The notes under the pieces were generated by a model. The model had not been told where the DNA came from, did no database searches, and worked only from the letters and a program-made list of their open reading frames with translations. DNA of 64,000 bases from Rhizobiaceae bacterium MnEN-MB40S. GTDB lineage: Bacteria; Pseudomonadota; Alphaproteobacteria; Rhizobiales; Rhizobiaceae. The DNA is taken from contig BRLC01000003.1 in the NCBI GenBank assembly GCA_024343425.1, positions 248,001-312,000 of the forward strand, read 5' to 3'. Below, one piece after another: positions 33,897 through 41,903 of this stretch. Within the stretch, counting starts at the first letter, position 1; each line of letters begins with the position of its first letter. Position numbers and translations under genes: made by a program.

Positions 33897-34281
33897 TGAC
33901 GATTTCAACAGCTTCCTCAGCTGTGATCGGAGAAGGATCGAGCGTCGACATAGGAGAATTGTTCAGGGCGTCTTCGACCGCATCCTTTGTCTGCGCCCTT
34001 TGCGATGTCATGACGGCGATGGAATGGTGCGGGATCATGGCCCGCATGTAGCTCGGATCTGATTTCGCCACCTGACTGCGAACGAGCCAGGGAGACGTCG
34101 CGAAGACGATAACTGCGCCAATGAAGATAGCAGGATTCAGCGTCTTGTTTGAATACACGCCCAGCACGAAAGCTAGCATGATGATGGGCGAAGTCAGGAT
34201 CATCACACCGAAGCGGATGCATGACATTTCGCCGAACCGTTTGATTGCTTGTCTAATGGACAACGGACGCACTCTCGGCAT
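33865..34281 (-). pseudogene. Remnant of a DUF305 membrane protein, truncated by an IS end
   Basis: 138 residues. The recognisable core has one or two membrane helices (GVMILTSPIIMLAFVLGVY, AIFIGAVIVFATSPWLV) followed by SQVAKSDPSYMRAMIPHHS and AVMTSQRAQ, as in multi-span DUF305 proteins of copper islands, where the His-rich segment is thought to bind metal. The first helix of full-length relatives is missing. The final residues SCHMVYT and the stop are encoded by the 46-bp repeat at 33851-33896. The DUF305 helix that should follow is replaced by unrelated sequence. It is the last, probably non-functional, gene of the copper operon. Confidence 0.6.
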
Positions 34282-34379
34282 GTTCCGAATCCGCGCGGTC
34301 TGACCCGGATAGAGCCCCTTTCCCCCTTCCTCGAAAAAGAAGCCTCTCCTGATAAAATCAAGGGACGGTTGAGACCAGG

Positions 34380-34850
34380 TTACGATTGCGCCTCGTAGCT
34401 CGTGAAAACCGTTCTGGACCCTTGCTTCCCGAAGAGCATGACATCATACGCTTCACGCTCGCTCTCCGGTCCCATTCCAGGCGATCCGTAAGGCATGCCG
34501 GGCGCCGCCAGACCGATACCTTCGGGCTTCTCCTCGATCAGGCGCCTGATATCCGCAACAGGAACATGTCCCTCGATGATATAGCCGTTGATCCTCGCCG
34601 TATGGCAGGAGGCCAGATCCGTCGGCACCCCGAGATCGGCCTTTATCTTGGCGAGGTCTGCGGGATGGATTTCTTGGCTGGTGACCTGAAATCCCTCTCG
34701 CTCGAGGATTTTTGCCCAGGCTGTGCAACAACCGCAGCCCAGTCCTTTCACCACATGTATCGCAGGCCCGGTCGAGGCGAGCGCGAGAGCAGGCGTTGTA
34801 AGGATCCCGGCAATGGTTGATCCGATTAATTTACGTCTGGACAGTTTCAT
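34380..34850 (-). CDS. DUF411 metal-binding protein, Tat-exported
   Basis: 156 residues from ATG 34850. The N-terminus MKLSRRKLIGSTIAGIL is a twin-arginine-type signal with a cut site near ALALAS. The conserved VKGLGCGCCTAWAKIL holds the CxCC cluster of DUF411, and SCHTARINGYIIEGHVP with GLAAPGMPYGSPGM follow as usual. DUF411 proteins are periplasmic, implicated in copper (or silver) binding. It lies 29 bp after the cytochrome c' gene in the leftward copper operon. An upstream start at 34910 has no signal and is not used. Confidence 0.87.
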   Translation of the reverse strand: MKLSRRKLIGSTIAGILTTPALALASTGPAIHVVKGLGCGCCTAWAKILEREGFQVTSQEIHPADLAKIKADLGVPTDLASCHTARINGYIIEGHVPVADIRRLIEEKPEGIGLAAPGMPYGSPGMGPESEREAYDVMLFGKQGSRTVFTSYEAQS

Positions 34851-34879
34851 AAGATGACCTCTGTTGATGTACGTCTCAA

Positions 34880-35329
34880 TTAGTTGGCTTTGCGGAAATC
34901 CTGATGGCACGATGAACAGGTCTGACCTACGGCCGCGACCTCGTCACGCAAACTGTCTGCGCTGTCGGCGCTCGCTGCCTGGTCGGCCAGCGCGATCGCC
35001 GTGGCATGCAATTGCTCGGTCTGCTCCACGAAATCATCCCAGTTCTCCCAGATTGCGGGGATGGCTTCGCTCGGATGACCGATGGACCCCTCCGGAAACT
35101 TTTCCGTCAGCGTCCGCGCATGGCCCGCAATTGCCTGCGCTGCGGCCTGGGCTCTCCCGGCGTCATACGCCTCGTCTCCTTTGACCATCGTGACGATGAT
35201 TTTCATCTGGTCGGAAATATCTTTCATCATCTCCATCCGCTCCAGCACGACGCCGCTGGCGCCGCTATGCGCAAAAGCGCCCGTGACCGCCAGAAAGGCG
35301 ACAAGACTGATCAGTACTTTGAGCTTCAT
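34880..35329 (-). CDS. Cytochrome c' / c-556-type monohaem protein
   Basis: 149 residues with a signal peptide (LKVLISLVAFLAVTGAFA) and a C-terminal haem site CSSCHQDFRK, the arrangement of the four-helix cytochrome c' family (PF01322). Met-rich helix 1 (RMEMMKDISDQMKIIVTM) fits the family. It probably takes or gives electrons in the periplasm, perhaps to the multicopper oxidase two genes upstream. It lies in the copper operon, 13 bp after the CusF-like gene. Confidence 0.87.
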   Translation of the reverse strand: MKLKVLISLVAFLAVTGAFAHSGASGVVLERMEMMKDISDQMKIIVTMVKGDEAYDAGRAQAAAQAIAGHARTLTEKFPEGSIGHPSEAIPAIWENWDDFVEQTEQLHATAIALADQAASADSADSLRDEVAAVGQTCSSCHQDFRKAN

Positions 35330-35342
35330 GTCCAATACCTCC

Positions 35343-35639
35343 CTATTCCGGTTGCGCCTTGATCTCGGTGACGGTCAGCTTCCCTTCGATGCGGTCTGCT
35401 GCGAACTCGATGGCGTCGCCTTCTCCAACAGCATCGAGCATCGCCTCGTCGGCAGTGAAGAACACCATCGTCATGGCCGGCATATCGAGCGACTTGAGTT
35501 CCTCATGCACGATGGTGATCTTTTTGCCCTTGGCGTCGATTTTCTTGATGACCCCCTTTGTGTAGTCGGCGCCCAATCCATTTCCTGCAAAAGCGGCAAG
35601 GATTACGGCCGACAGAAATGTCGATTTCATGATTCTCAT
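35343..35639 (-). CDS. CusF-like periplasmic copper-binding protein
   Basis: 98 residues with a signal peptide (STFLSAVILAAFAGNGLGA) and a small OB-type barrel. The copper site is seen as His in IVHEELKSLDMPAMTMVFF, with the two Met of MTM. The Trp that caps Cu(I) in E. coli CusF is Met here (DMPAMTM rather than WPxMTM), a common variant in rhizobial homologues. AGGAG precedes the ATG at 35639. It likely carries Cu(I) between periplasmic partners or the TolC-type exporter. It belongs to the copper operon. Confidence 0.88.
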   Translation of the reverse strand: MRIMKSTFLSAVILAAFAGNGLGADYTKGVIKKIDAKGKKITIVHEELKSLDMPAMTMVFFTADEAMLDAVGEGDAIEFAADRIEGKLTVTEIKAQPE

Positions 35640-35672
35640 GGTTTTATCTCCTGGTTTGATTTGTGACGTTGG

Positions 35673-37028
35673 TTAGTCCGTATGGCCCGAAGCGTCGGTA
35701 ATCCGCGTCTCGGCCGATTCCATCCGCGCGTGATCCGGCAATTCTCCCGTCCATTCCCATGCCTGCGTGCCGGGCGGGTTTTCGTACCAGCCGGGGTCGG
35801 AATAATCGTTGGCGGAGAGGCCCTCACGCACCTTGACCACCGAGAACATGCCGCCCATCTCGAGTGGTCCGAATGGTCCCCACCCGGTCATCATCGGGAT
35901 GGTATTGTCCGGCAAAGGCATCTGCATCATGCCCATATCCGCCATGCCAGCCGTGCCCATGGACATGTATTCGGGCTGAACCTGCCTGATCCTGGCGGTC
36001 AGGTCCCGCATGTCGGCGCCGATGAGCGTCGGCACGTCATGACCCATGGCGTTCATGGTGTGATGGGATTTGTGGCAGTGGATTGCCCAATCCCCCTCGT
36101 GGACGGCGTCGAACTCGTAGGCGCGCATTGCGCCGACCGGTATGTCGATCGTCACTTCCGGCCATCGGGCTTCCGGCCTGACCCAGCCTCCATCGGTGCC
36201 GGTGACTTCGAAGTCGTAGCCGTGCATGTGAATGGGATGATTGGTCATGGTGAGGTTGCCGACCCGCACCCGCACGCGGTCGTTCCTGGAGACGACCAGA
36301 GGATCGATGTCCGGGAATATGCGGCTGTTCCAGCACCACATGTTGAAATCCGTCATCGTCATGATCTTGGGCAAGTAGGAGCCGGGTTCGATGTCGAACG
36401 CGTTGAGCAGGAAGCAGAAATCCCGATCGACCCGCATATGGTCCGGATTCTTCGGGTGAACGATGAACATTCCCATCATGCCCATGGCCATCTGCACCAT
36501 TTCGTCGGCGTGCGGGTGGTACATGAAGGTGCCGCTCTTCAGCAGGTCGAACTCGTAAACATAGGTCTTCCCGGGCGGAATGGCCGGATGGCTCAAGCCG
36601 CCGACGCCATCCATGCCCGACGGCAGGATCATGCCGTGCCAGTGAACGGAGGTATGTTCCGGCAAACGGTTGGTGACGAATATCCGGACCCGGTCTCCCT
36701 CGACGGCCTCGATGGTCGGTCCGGTGGATTGGCCGTTATAGCCCCACAGATTGGCGACCATGCCTTCGGCCAGTTCCCTTTCGACGGGTTCGGCGACGAG
36801 ATGGAACTCCTTGACGCCGCCATTCAATCGGAACGGCAGAGTCCAGCCGTTCAGGGTGACGACCGGCTGATAATCGGGTCCGCCGTCCGGATACATTGGA
36901 GGTTGTGTGGCTGCGTTGTCTGCGACCGCCGCCTCGGGCAATCCCATGTTGGATGTTTTCGCCCAGGCGGTGGTGGAGGCGAAGGCGGCGCTTGCGCCGA
37001 TGAGTTGACGTCGGTTCATCATCTGCAA
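35673..37028 (-). CDS. Multicopper oxidase (copper-resistance type)
   Basis: 451 residues. The first residues (MMNRRQLIGASAAFAST) are a Tat signal, as expected for a protein exported folded with copper. All four copper motifs are present: SVHWHGMILPSG, GTFMYHPHADEMVQM, TNHPIHMHGYDFEV and DWAIHCHKSHHTMNAMGHD. A Met-rich stretch (MVQMAMGMMGMF) may bind Cu(I). The family oxidises Cu(I) to the less toxic Cu(II) in the periplasm with O2 as acceptor. It lies 8 bp from the TolC-like gene and upstream of the CusF-like gene in one operon. Confidence 0.92.
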   Translation of the reverse strand: MQMMNRRQLIGASAAFASTTAWAKTSNMGLPEAAVADNAATQPPMYPDGGPDYQPVVTLNGWTLPFRLNGGVKEFHLVAEPVERELAEGMVANLWGYNGQSTGPTIEAVEGDRVRIFVTNRLPEHTSVHWHGMILPSGMDGVGGLSHPAIPPGKTYVYEFDLLKSGTFMYHPHADEMVQMAMGMMGMFIVHPKNPDHMRVDRDFCFLLNAFDIEPGSYLPKIMTMTDFNMWCWNSRIFPDIDPLVVSRNDRVRVRVGNLTMTNHPIHMHGYDFEVTGTDGGWVRPEARWPEVTIDIPVGAMRAYEFDAVHEGDWAIHCHKSHHTMNAMGHDVPTLIGADMRDLTARIRQVQPEYMSMGTAGMADMGMMQMPLPDNTIPMMTGWGPFGPLEMGGMFSVVKVREGLSANDYSDPGWYENPPGTQAWEWTGELPDHARMESAETRITDASGHTD

Positions 37029-37036
37029 TTTTCCTT

Positions 37037-38491
37037 TCAGTGTCCGCCGCTGCCGGCGCTGGCCGTCATGTCCTGGCCATTCCCCTCGTCGGGGGTCAGG
37101 CCCGGACCGTAGATGGCCGCCTTCATGTTCGCTTCGGCCAGCCAGAACGCTCGTTTGGCGTCTACCGAGAGCAGAACGCTGCCTATTCTCGATCGGGTGT
37201 CGGCAAGCAGTTCGAAGGGGCTGCCGATCATTCCGTTGTAGTTGAGAAGCGCCTCTTCCTCGATGAGGGTCCGCAGGGGCAGCACATTCCTTGAATAGTG
37301 GCGTGCGATATCGTGCGCGGCGCGATAGCTGGTATAGGCCGACCTTGCCTCAGAGCGCACATTGACAGCCTTTTCGGCCAGCCGGTTCGCATCGCGCATG
37401 TAAGCCATCTCCGCCTTGCGCAGTCGCGCCTTGCCGCTGTCGAAGATGGGTATCGCGAATTCCAGCTCGATCTGCGGGGTGGTTTTCGTTTCGATCCGGT
37501 CGTCTTCCAGTTCGCGCTCTGTTTCGAAGCCGCCGATGACTTCGAGGTCTGTCAAATAGCGAGTCGCCTCTGTCAGGCCGTAGGAGAGCGCGGTAGCCTC
37601 CAGCTGCAACCTCGCCACTTGCAGGTCCGCGCGCGCGAGCAATGCCTCGCGTTCGATGTCGCGTTTGGCTGTCACCGATCCGGGGAGGTCCGGAAGCCTG
37701 TCCGGAACAAAGTACCTGGTGTCCGGGCCCCATAGACCCATGAGGCGCGTGAGCCTTTCCTTCGCATTCCTTGCGGCGAGGACAGCCTCCGCCTTCTGGC
37801 CGGTCAGCTCCGCATAGAAAACATGCTCCCTGGTCTGCCCCATCTTGTTCAGGGCGCCGGTTTCCCCCAGCTTTTCAGCAAGCTCCGAAGCGGCGTCCGC
37901 CGCTTTCAGCGCCTGATTGAGATAGTAGACACGCTCGAAGGCGGACACTGCATCGATCCAGGCGCGTCGCGTTTCGTTGGCGAGGCTTAAGGTGTCCACC
38001 ACGGCCTCCATTTGCGTTTGCCGAAACTGCGCTTCCGCTACGGCGACGCGCCTGTTCCGTGTGACGAGTGATACGATGTTTGCTGCGACGACCGCCTCGA
38101 TGGCCCTGTAGGCGCCAAGTTCAGGGCTTCCTATTCCCAGCGTTCCGATTGAAACGACGGGGTTCTCCAGCAGGCTTTGCTGCCAGACCTCCGCGCTCGC
38201 CATTCCCAGATCCGCGTAGGACGCCTGGAGGCCGCGATTGTTGTAAAGGGCGACCTGAACCGCGGTCTCTGCGGATATGGTTTTCCCGTAGACCATGGCG
38301 CGGACGACGTCGGCAGTCCGCCGCGCCTGCTCGCGACCCTGTATCCACACGGTCTGCTTGTCGAGCATCGAACCGGATTTCACGGAAACCGCCGTGAAGC
38401 CGGCGTCGGATCGGGCATAGTCATCGGTCGCAATGGTGGTGCAGCCGGCAAGCGAAACCAATGCCACCGCGATTGACAATCGGCCGTTCAT
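37037..38491 (-). CDS. TolC-family outer-membrane efflux lipoprotein
   Basis: 484 residues with a lipoprotein signal (SIAVALVSLAGC). The long helical OEP repeats (AVQVALYNNRGLQASYADLG; LLENPVVSIG; RSEARSAYTSYRAAHDIARH) identify the family. CusC-type channels export Cu(I)/Ag(I) with an RND pump, but no CusA or CusB is present in this window, so partners must be elsewhere or the protein acts with another pump. It overlaps the small lipoprotein gene upstream by 4 bp. Confidence 0.88.
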   Translation of the reverse strand: MNGRLSIAVALVSLAGCTTIATDDYARSDAGFTAVSVKSGSMLDKQTVWIQGREQARRTADVVRAMVYGKTISAETAVQVALYNNRGLQASYADLGMASAEVWQQSLLENPVVSIGTLGIGSPELGAYRAIEAVVAANIVSLVTRNRRVAVAEAQFRQTQMEAVVDTLSLANETRRAWIDAVSAFERVYYLNQALKAADAASELAEKLGETGALNKMGQTREHVFYAELTGQKAEAVLAARNAKERLTRLMGLWGPDTRYFVPDRLPDLPGSVTAKRDIEREALLARADLQVARLQLEATALSYGLTEATRYLTDLEVIGGFETERELEDDRIETKTTPQIELEFAIPIFDSGKARLRKAEMAYMRDANRLAEKAVNVRSEARSAYTSYRAAHDIARHYSRNVLPLRTLIEEEALLNYNGMIGSPFELLADTRSRIGSVLLSVDAKRAFWLAEANMKAAIYGPGLTPDEGNGQDMTASAGSGGH

Positions 38492-38709
38492 GAGCCGGCT
38501 CCGTCACCGGAGTTTTCGTTCAGTTGACGCCATGCTCTTGGTTCGACAGGCCGGCGAGGCGTAAATCCCGCAACAACCGGGTCGTACGAAGAAACCGGGA
38601 TGTGCGCATAGGCGTCATCTGGCGGGACATCGGTCAACACATCGGTGGGCGGCGTGGACGCGCATCCGGCAAGAATCGCCAGACACACGACAAGAGTCAG
38701 TTCTTTCAT
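38488..38709 (-). CDS. Small lipoprotein of the copper operon
   Basis: 73 residues with a clear lipobox (VVCLAILAGCAST). The mature part is Pro/Asp-rich (PTDVLTDVPPDDAYAHIPVS) with no known domain. It overlaps the TolC-like gene start by 4 bp, so it is translated with it. Small lipoproteins of this size often precede TolC-like genes in rhizobial copper islands. Function is unknown. Confidence 0.7.
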   Translation of the reverse strand: MKELTLVVCLAILAGCASTPPTDVLTDVPPDDAYAHIPVSSYDPVVAGFTPRRPVEPRAWRQLNENSGDGAGS

Positions 38710-38781
38710 CTAAGCACTCCTGAACAGGTCGGATTGCGCTTGCGATCAGCAAGCGGCCTATCAATCAATTGATCTGTCTGT

Positions 38782-39168
38782 TCAGGATTTTGGGGGGCGC
38801 TGAGGCAATGTCGGGCTGGAGCTGATCAGAGCCGACTGGGCGCGCTCATCGTAATCATAGGTCATACGATAGGCCCGGACGGACGGCGCGCCGAACAGCA
38901 CGGCGCCCATGCAGAATGTCGAACAGGCGTTGCACATGTCCTGGTCGGGCGGCGCAGCGTCCGGCGACACATCCTTGGCCATGGAGAGATGGCCGTGGTG
39001 CGCGGCGGCATGATCCGGACCGGTCTGAACGGTTTCCACTCCTGACTGGAGTGGCGTTATTGCTTCACAGGAGGCGAGGACAGGCGTTGACGGCAACAGG
39101 AGAACCGTCAGCAGCAACAGGCGGACAATCATCTGTAACGTTCGCATCTGAACCGTGGTAAAGCCCAT
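38782..39168 (-). CDS. Secreted Cys/His protein, first gene of the copper operon
   Basis: Up to 128 residues; starts at 39168, 39147 or 39135 are possible. A hydrophobic signal (MIVRLLLLTVLLLPSTPVLA) precedes a short mature protein with HAAAHHGHLSMAKD and DMCNACSTFCMG, a plausible metal-binding set of His, Cys and Met. No named family was recognised. It is the first gene after a CueR-type promoter, so it is almost certainly copper-induced. Confidence 0.65.
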   Translation of the reverse strand: MGFTTVQMRTLQMIVRLLLLTVLLLPSTPVLASCEAITPLQSGVETVQTGPDHAAAHHGHLSMAKDVSPDAAPPDQDMCNACSTFCMGAVLFGAPSVRAYRMTYDYDERAQSALISSSPTLPQRPPKS

Positions 39169-39235
39169 GAGTCATACACAATGATAAGTGTGCGTCATGA
39201 TCAAGGGGTAATCCGCAAGATCACGCAATGATGAT

Positions 39236-39266
39236 GTCCTAATGCTTCCAGCGACTGGAAGGTCAA
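39236..39266 (-). promoter_or_regulatory. CueR-type (MerR family) copper promoter
   Basis: On the minus strand the -35 TTGACC (39261-39266) and a -10-like TAGGAC (39236-39241) are separated by 19 bp. The spacer holds the perfect dyad CTTCCAG-CGA-CTGGAAG (39245-39261). An overlong spacer with a CCTTCC...GGAAG dyad is the hallmark of promoters activated by CueR/MerR-type regulators. It lies 68 bp upstream of the first copper-operon gene. No MerR-family gene is in the window, so the activator must be encoded elsewhere. Confidence 0.75.
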
Positions 39267-39976
39267 GGGCTGTCAGGCCGAAATCTTTGTAGAAAGCGCA
39301 AAGGTGCTTCCAAGCAGGCGTCCTGCTCGATCAAGTTCACACGGAGTATCCTGATGCATAGTACGGATCCGGCGGCGCGCCGGCGCAATCAGGGAAGAAT
39401 CTCCGAGATAGCGACGAACACTCTTCACTGGATCTGCACAACCCAACCGCAACGTTCGGCCGCTCGCGTAACTAGAAACTTAATACTTGACATAAATAGT
39501 AATAATTAGCTGTAGTGGCCAGGCATGCAAAATGCAGCCATCTCTGCTGGCCAATTCTGTTCCTAGTTTGGCGCCTCCCTTATCGCTCGCCCCGATTTGG
39601 GAGGCCATTTGCTGATACCTAGTCCTCCTTGCGCCTGTTGATGATTCCTGGAAAGCCTGATGCTCGTATTCTGAGGAGCAGGCAGCGGGCGAGAACTATT
39701 CGGGAGCGGCTGCCGAACGACGAAAACGGTGCACGGCGACGATAAGAAAACTGGCAACAAACGTTACCCGTTGCATATTCAACGAATTAATTATTCACCT
39801 ATTTCGATAAAGCCTGTGATGGAAATTCGTTTTGTCGTACACGCCGACTGGGAAAATTACCGCCTAAAAATTTCACAAGCCGCATCAGCTTCACCCTCGC
39901 CTGGTGTTCCCAGTTTTTTCGATTGAGGAGGAGGGCTTGTCGGTAGAGCAAACCATTGTTGATCAACGCCATCCGC
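39267..39976. other. Non-coding spacer between the copper operon and the IclR cluster
   Basis: About 710 bp with only short frames (up to ~66 codons) that match no family I know. Base composition changes around 39,480-39,500, where a short AT-rich run occurs. It may be decayed mobile DNA or a junction between separately acquired blocks, but no repeat or transposase fragment could be identified. Confidence 0.5.
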
Positions 39977-40849
39977 TTACCGGAGTCCGCCGGAGCCGGT
40001 AGTTGGAAAGGCCACTTCCTGTTCCGCAAGGCCCGTTGAATTCCGGTCGTCTTCCAGCGCGCTTGCCGGCCGCCCGGACGTCAGCAATCTGAAACTGGCC
40101 TCGATTCCGTCAACCGCTTCCCTCAGCGACGGCACCAGAACCTCATCAAGATTGGACGCCGATACGGCGGAGCGGAAATAGGTAAGGCCGATCGTGGCGA
40201 GCACCCGATCCCCGTAAAAGATAGGCATGGCGATGGTCGAGGAATTCTTCGGCTCCACATGCGGGTCTCGGATGGCGTAGCCGTGCTTCGCCACGAAAGA
40301 CCGCACCCCGGCGACCGTCGCGTCCAGATTGCTTGGCTTGTCTTCAGGGTTGGTGGATTTCTTCAAAGACTGTACGAGGATTTCCCGTTCCTCGTCCGGA
40401 CAGCACGCAAGATAGGCGCGACCCAGCGCGCGGGACACCAGACTGAGGCGCATGTTCAGCGTTGCGTGAAAGGGAGAGACCGGGCTGTCGGGAATAGTGG
40501 AGAACCGGACCGAAACGTGTGCGCCGTCGAGCATGGCGAGCGCAATTGGCCATTTGTGCCGACGCGTAAGATCACTGCACCAGGGCCGCGCCGCCTCCAC
40601 AATCATCGGCGCTCCATGAAAACCGGCGCTGAGAGCGGGCACAAGCGAGGTCACGCAATAGCCGCCGATCATCTTGTCGTTGGCCACATAGCCTTCGCTG
40701 ACCAGGGTATGGAGAAGGCGCACGATCGTCGGCTTCGGCAGGCCCGTGTCCCTGTGAAGATCGCGCACCGTCGCAACGCGCCGCTGATTGATCGAACGCA
40801 GAAGGGTCAGGGCTCTTACGACGGACTGGACTGGTGGATAATGCGCCAC
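39977..40849 (-). CDS. IclR family transcriptional regulator
   Basis: 290 residues. N-terminal winged helix (SVVRALTLLRSINQRRVATV; LHRDTGLPKPTIVRLLHTLV) and a C-terminal GAF-like effector domain (LSLVSRALGRAYLACCPDEE, GYAIRDPHVEPKNSSTIAMP) define IclR. It ends the leftward group Ldh-quinone reductase-IclR and is the only regulator in the second catabolic cluster. The motif TTCCGCATC..., repeated at 43046, 46391 and 54038, is the likely operator. The C-terminal ~25 residues after LLTSGRPAS are an unusual polar tail. Confidence 0.9.
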   Translation of the reverse strand: MAHYPPVQSVVRALTLLRSINQRRVATVRDLHRDTGLPKPTIVRLLHTLVSEGYVANDKMIGGYCVTSLVPALSAGFHGAPMIVEAARPWCSDLTRRHKWPIALAMLDGAHVSVRFSTIPDSPVSPFHATLNMRLSLVSRALGRAYLACCPDEEREILVQSLKKSTNPEDKPSNLDATVAGVRSFVAKHGYAIRDPHVEPKNSSTIAMPIFYGDRVLATIGLTYFRSAVSASNLDEVLVPSLREAVDGIEASFRLLTSGRPASALEDDRNSTGLAEQEVAFPTTGSGGLR

Positions 40850-40886
40850 GGAACAGCCTGACTAAACCAAGGAGCAATGCATGTTT

Positions 40887-41903
40887 CTATCCTCCCGGAG
40901 CTGACACCGCCATATCCGCATCCATGAGCAGGACGACCTTGCCGATCTGGGCGTTGGCGTCCAGCACCGCGTGGGCTTTCGCAACCTCCTCAAGCGGGAA
41001 GCTTGCACATATGGGCATACGGATAGCACCGGAGGCAAGCAGGGGCCAAACTAATTCGACAAGTTCGGCGGCGAGTCGGCCCTTGTATTCAGCCGGGCGC
41101 GGCCGAAGCGTCGACCCGGTCAGCGTCAGGCGTCTGCGCACGATCGCCCGCAGATTGACTTCCGCATGAGTTCCCAGATGGCTTGCCAGCAGAACAAGGC
41201 GGCCGTCATTGGCGAGCAGATCCAGTTGACGGCTCGTGTACGGGCCGGCCTGTCCGTCCATGATGACATCAAAGCCTTCTCCGCCGTTGAGCGCGAGAAG
41301 CTCCTCGTCCCAGGCCCCGTGATAGTCGGTCGCGCCATCGACGCCGAATTGCTTTAGAACCTCGATTTTTTCCGCTGTGCCGGCTGTTGCGAAGGTGCGG
41401 GCCTGGCGCAGTTGTTTGGCTATCTGGAGGGCTGCAAGACCAACGCCGCTGGTTCCACCCTGCATCATGAAGCTTTCGCCCGTTTCGAGCCTGCCGAGCC
41501 AGATCAGGTTGTTCCAGGCCGTCATGAAGACTTCGGGAAGAGCGGCCGCCTGACTGAAACTGAAGCCCGCCGGCAAGGGCATGCACTGCAGCGCCGAGAC
41601 GGTGCAATAATCCGCATATCCGCCGCCATTGACCAGGGCGCAGACCGCGTCACCGGCCTTGACGCCGTCGACGCCGGATCCGGTCGCCTCTACGACGCCG
41701 GCGACATCGAGCCCCAATATGTCGGAGGCGTCGGGCGGCGGCGGATAGAGACCGCGCCGCTGTTGGACGTCGGGCCGGTTGACGCCGGCGGCGAGCACGC
41801 GGATAAGAACGTCGCCAGGACCCGGTTCAGGGCGTGCGCGCTCCCGCAATTTCAGGACCTCCGGTCCGCCTGGCTCGTCGAATTCGATAACACGCATGGT
41901 CAT
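40887..41903 (-). CDS. NADPH:quinone reductase-like zinc-independent MDR oxidoreductase
   Basis: 338 residues from ATG 41903 (GGGAG upstream, overlapping the dehydrogenase stop by 4 bp). The N-terminal GroES-like domain reads VLKLRERARPEPGPGDVLIRV, with RPDVQQRRGLYPPPP and GLDVAGVVEATGSG. The NADPH fold has MQGGTSGVGLAALQIAK. These are PIG3/QOR-type features without structural zinc Cys. Family members reduce quinones or conjugated ketones/enoyl compounds. Translational coupling to the Ldh-type gene suggests a role in the same catabolic pathway. Confidence 0.85.
   Translation of the reverse strand: MTMRVIEFDEPGGPEVLKLRERARPEPGPGDVLIRVLAAGVNRPDVQQRRGLYPPPPDASDILGLDVAGVVEATGSGVDGVKAGDAVCALVNGGGYADYCTVSALQCMPLPAGFSFSQAAALPEVFMTAWNNLIWLGRLETGESFMMQGGTSGVGLAALQIAKQLRQARTFATAGTAEKIEVLKQFGVDGATDYHGAWDEELLALNGGEGFDVIMDGQAGPYTSRQLDLLANDGRLVLLASHLGTHAEVNLRAIVRRRLTLTGSTLRPRPAEYKGRLAAELVELVWPLLASGAIRMPICASFPLEEVAKAHAVLDANAQIGKVVLLMDADMAVSAPGG

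Noticed and set aside
35682..37112. 476-codon open frame on the plus strand opposite the multicopper oxidase
   Set aside because: The translation is a low-complexity mirror of the oxidase codons (His/Val/Gly-rich); the minus strand has all copper motifs.
39563..39926. Short open frames in the spacer before the IclR gene
   Set aside because: About 65 codons each, no ribosome-binding site, no recognisable domain; likely chance frames.
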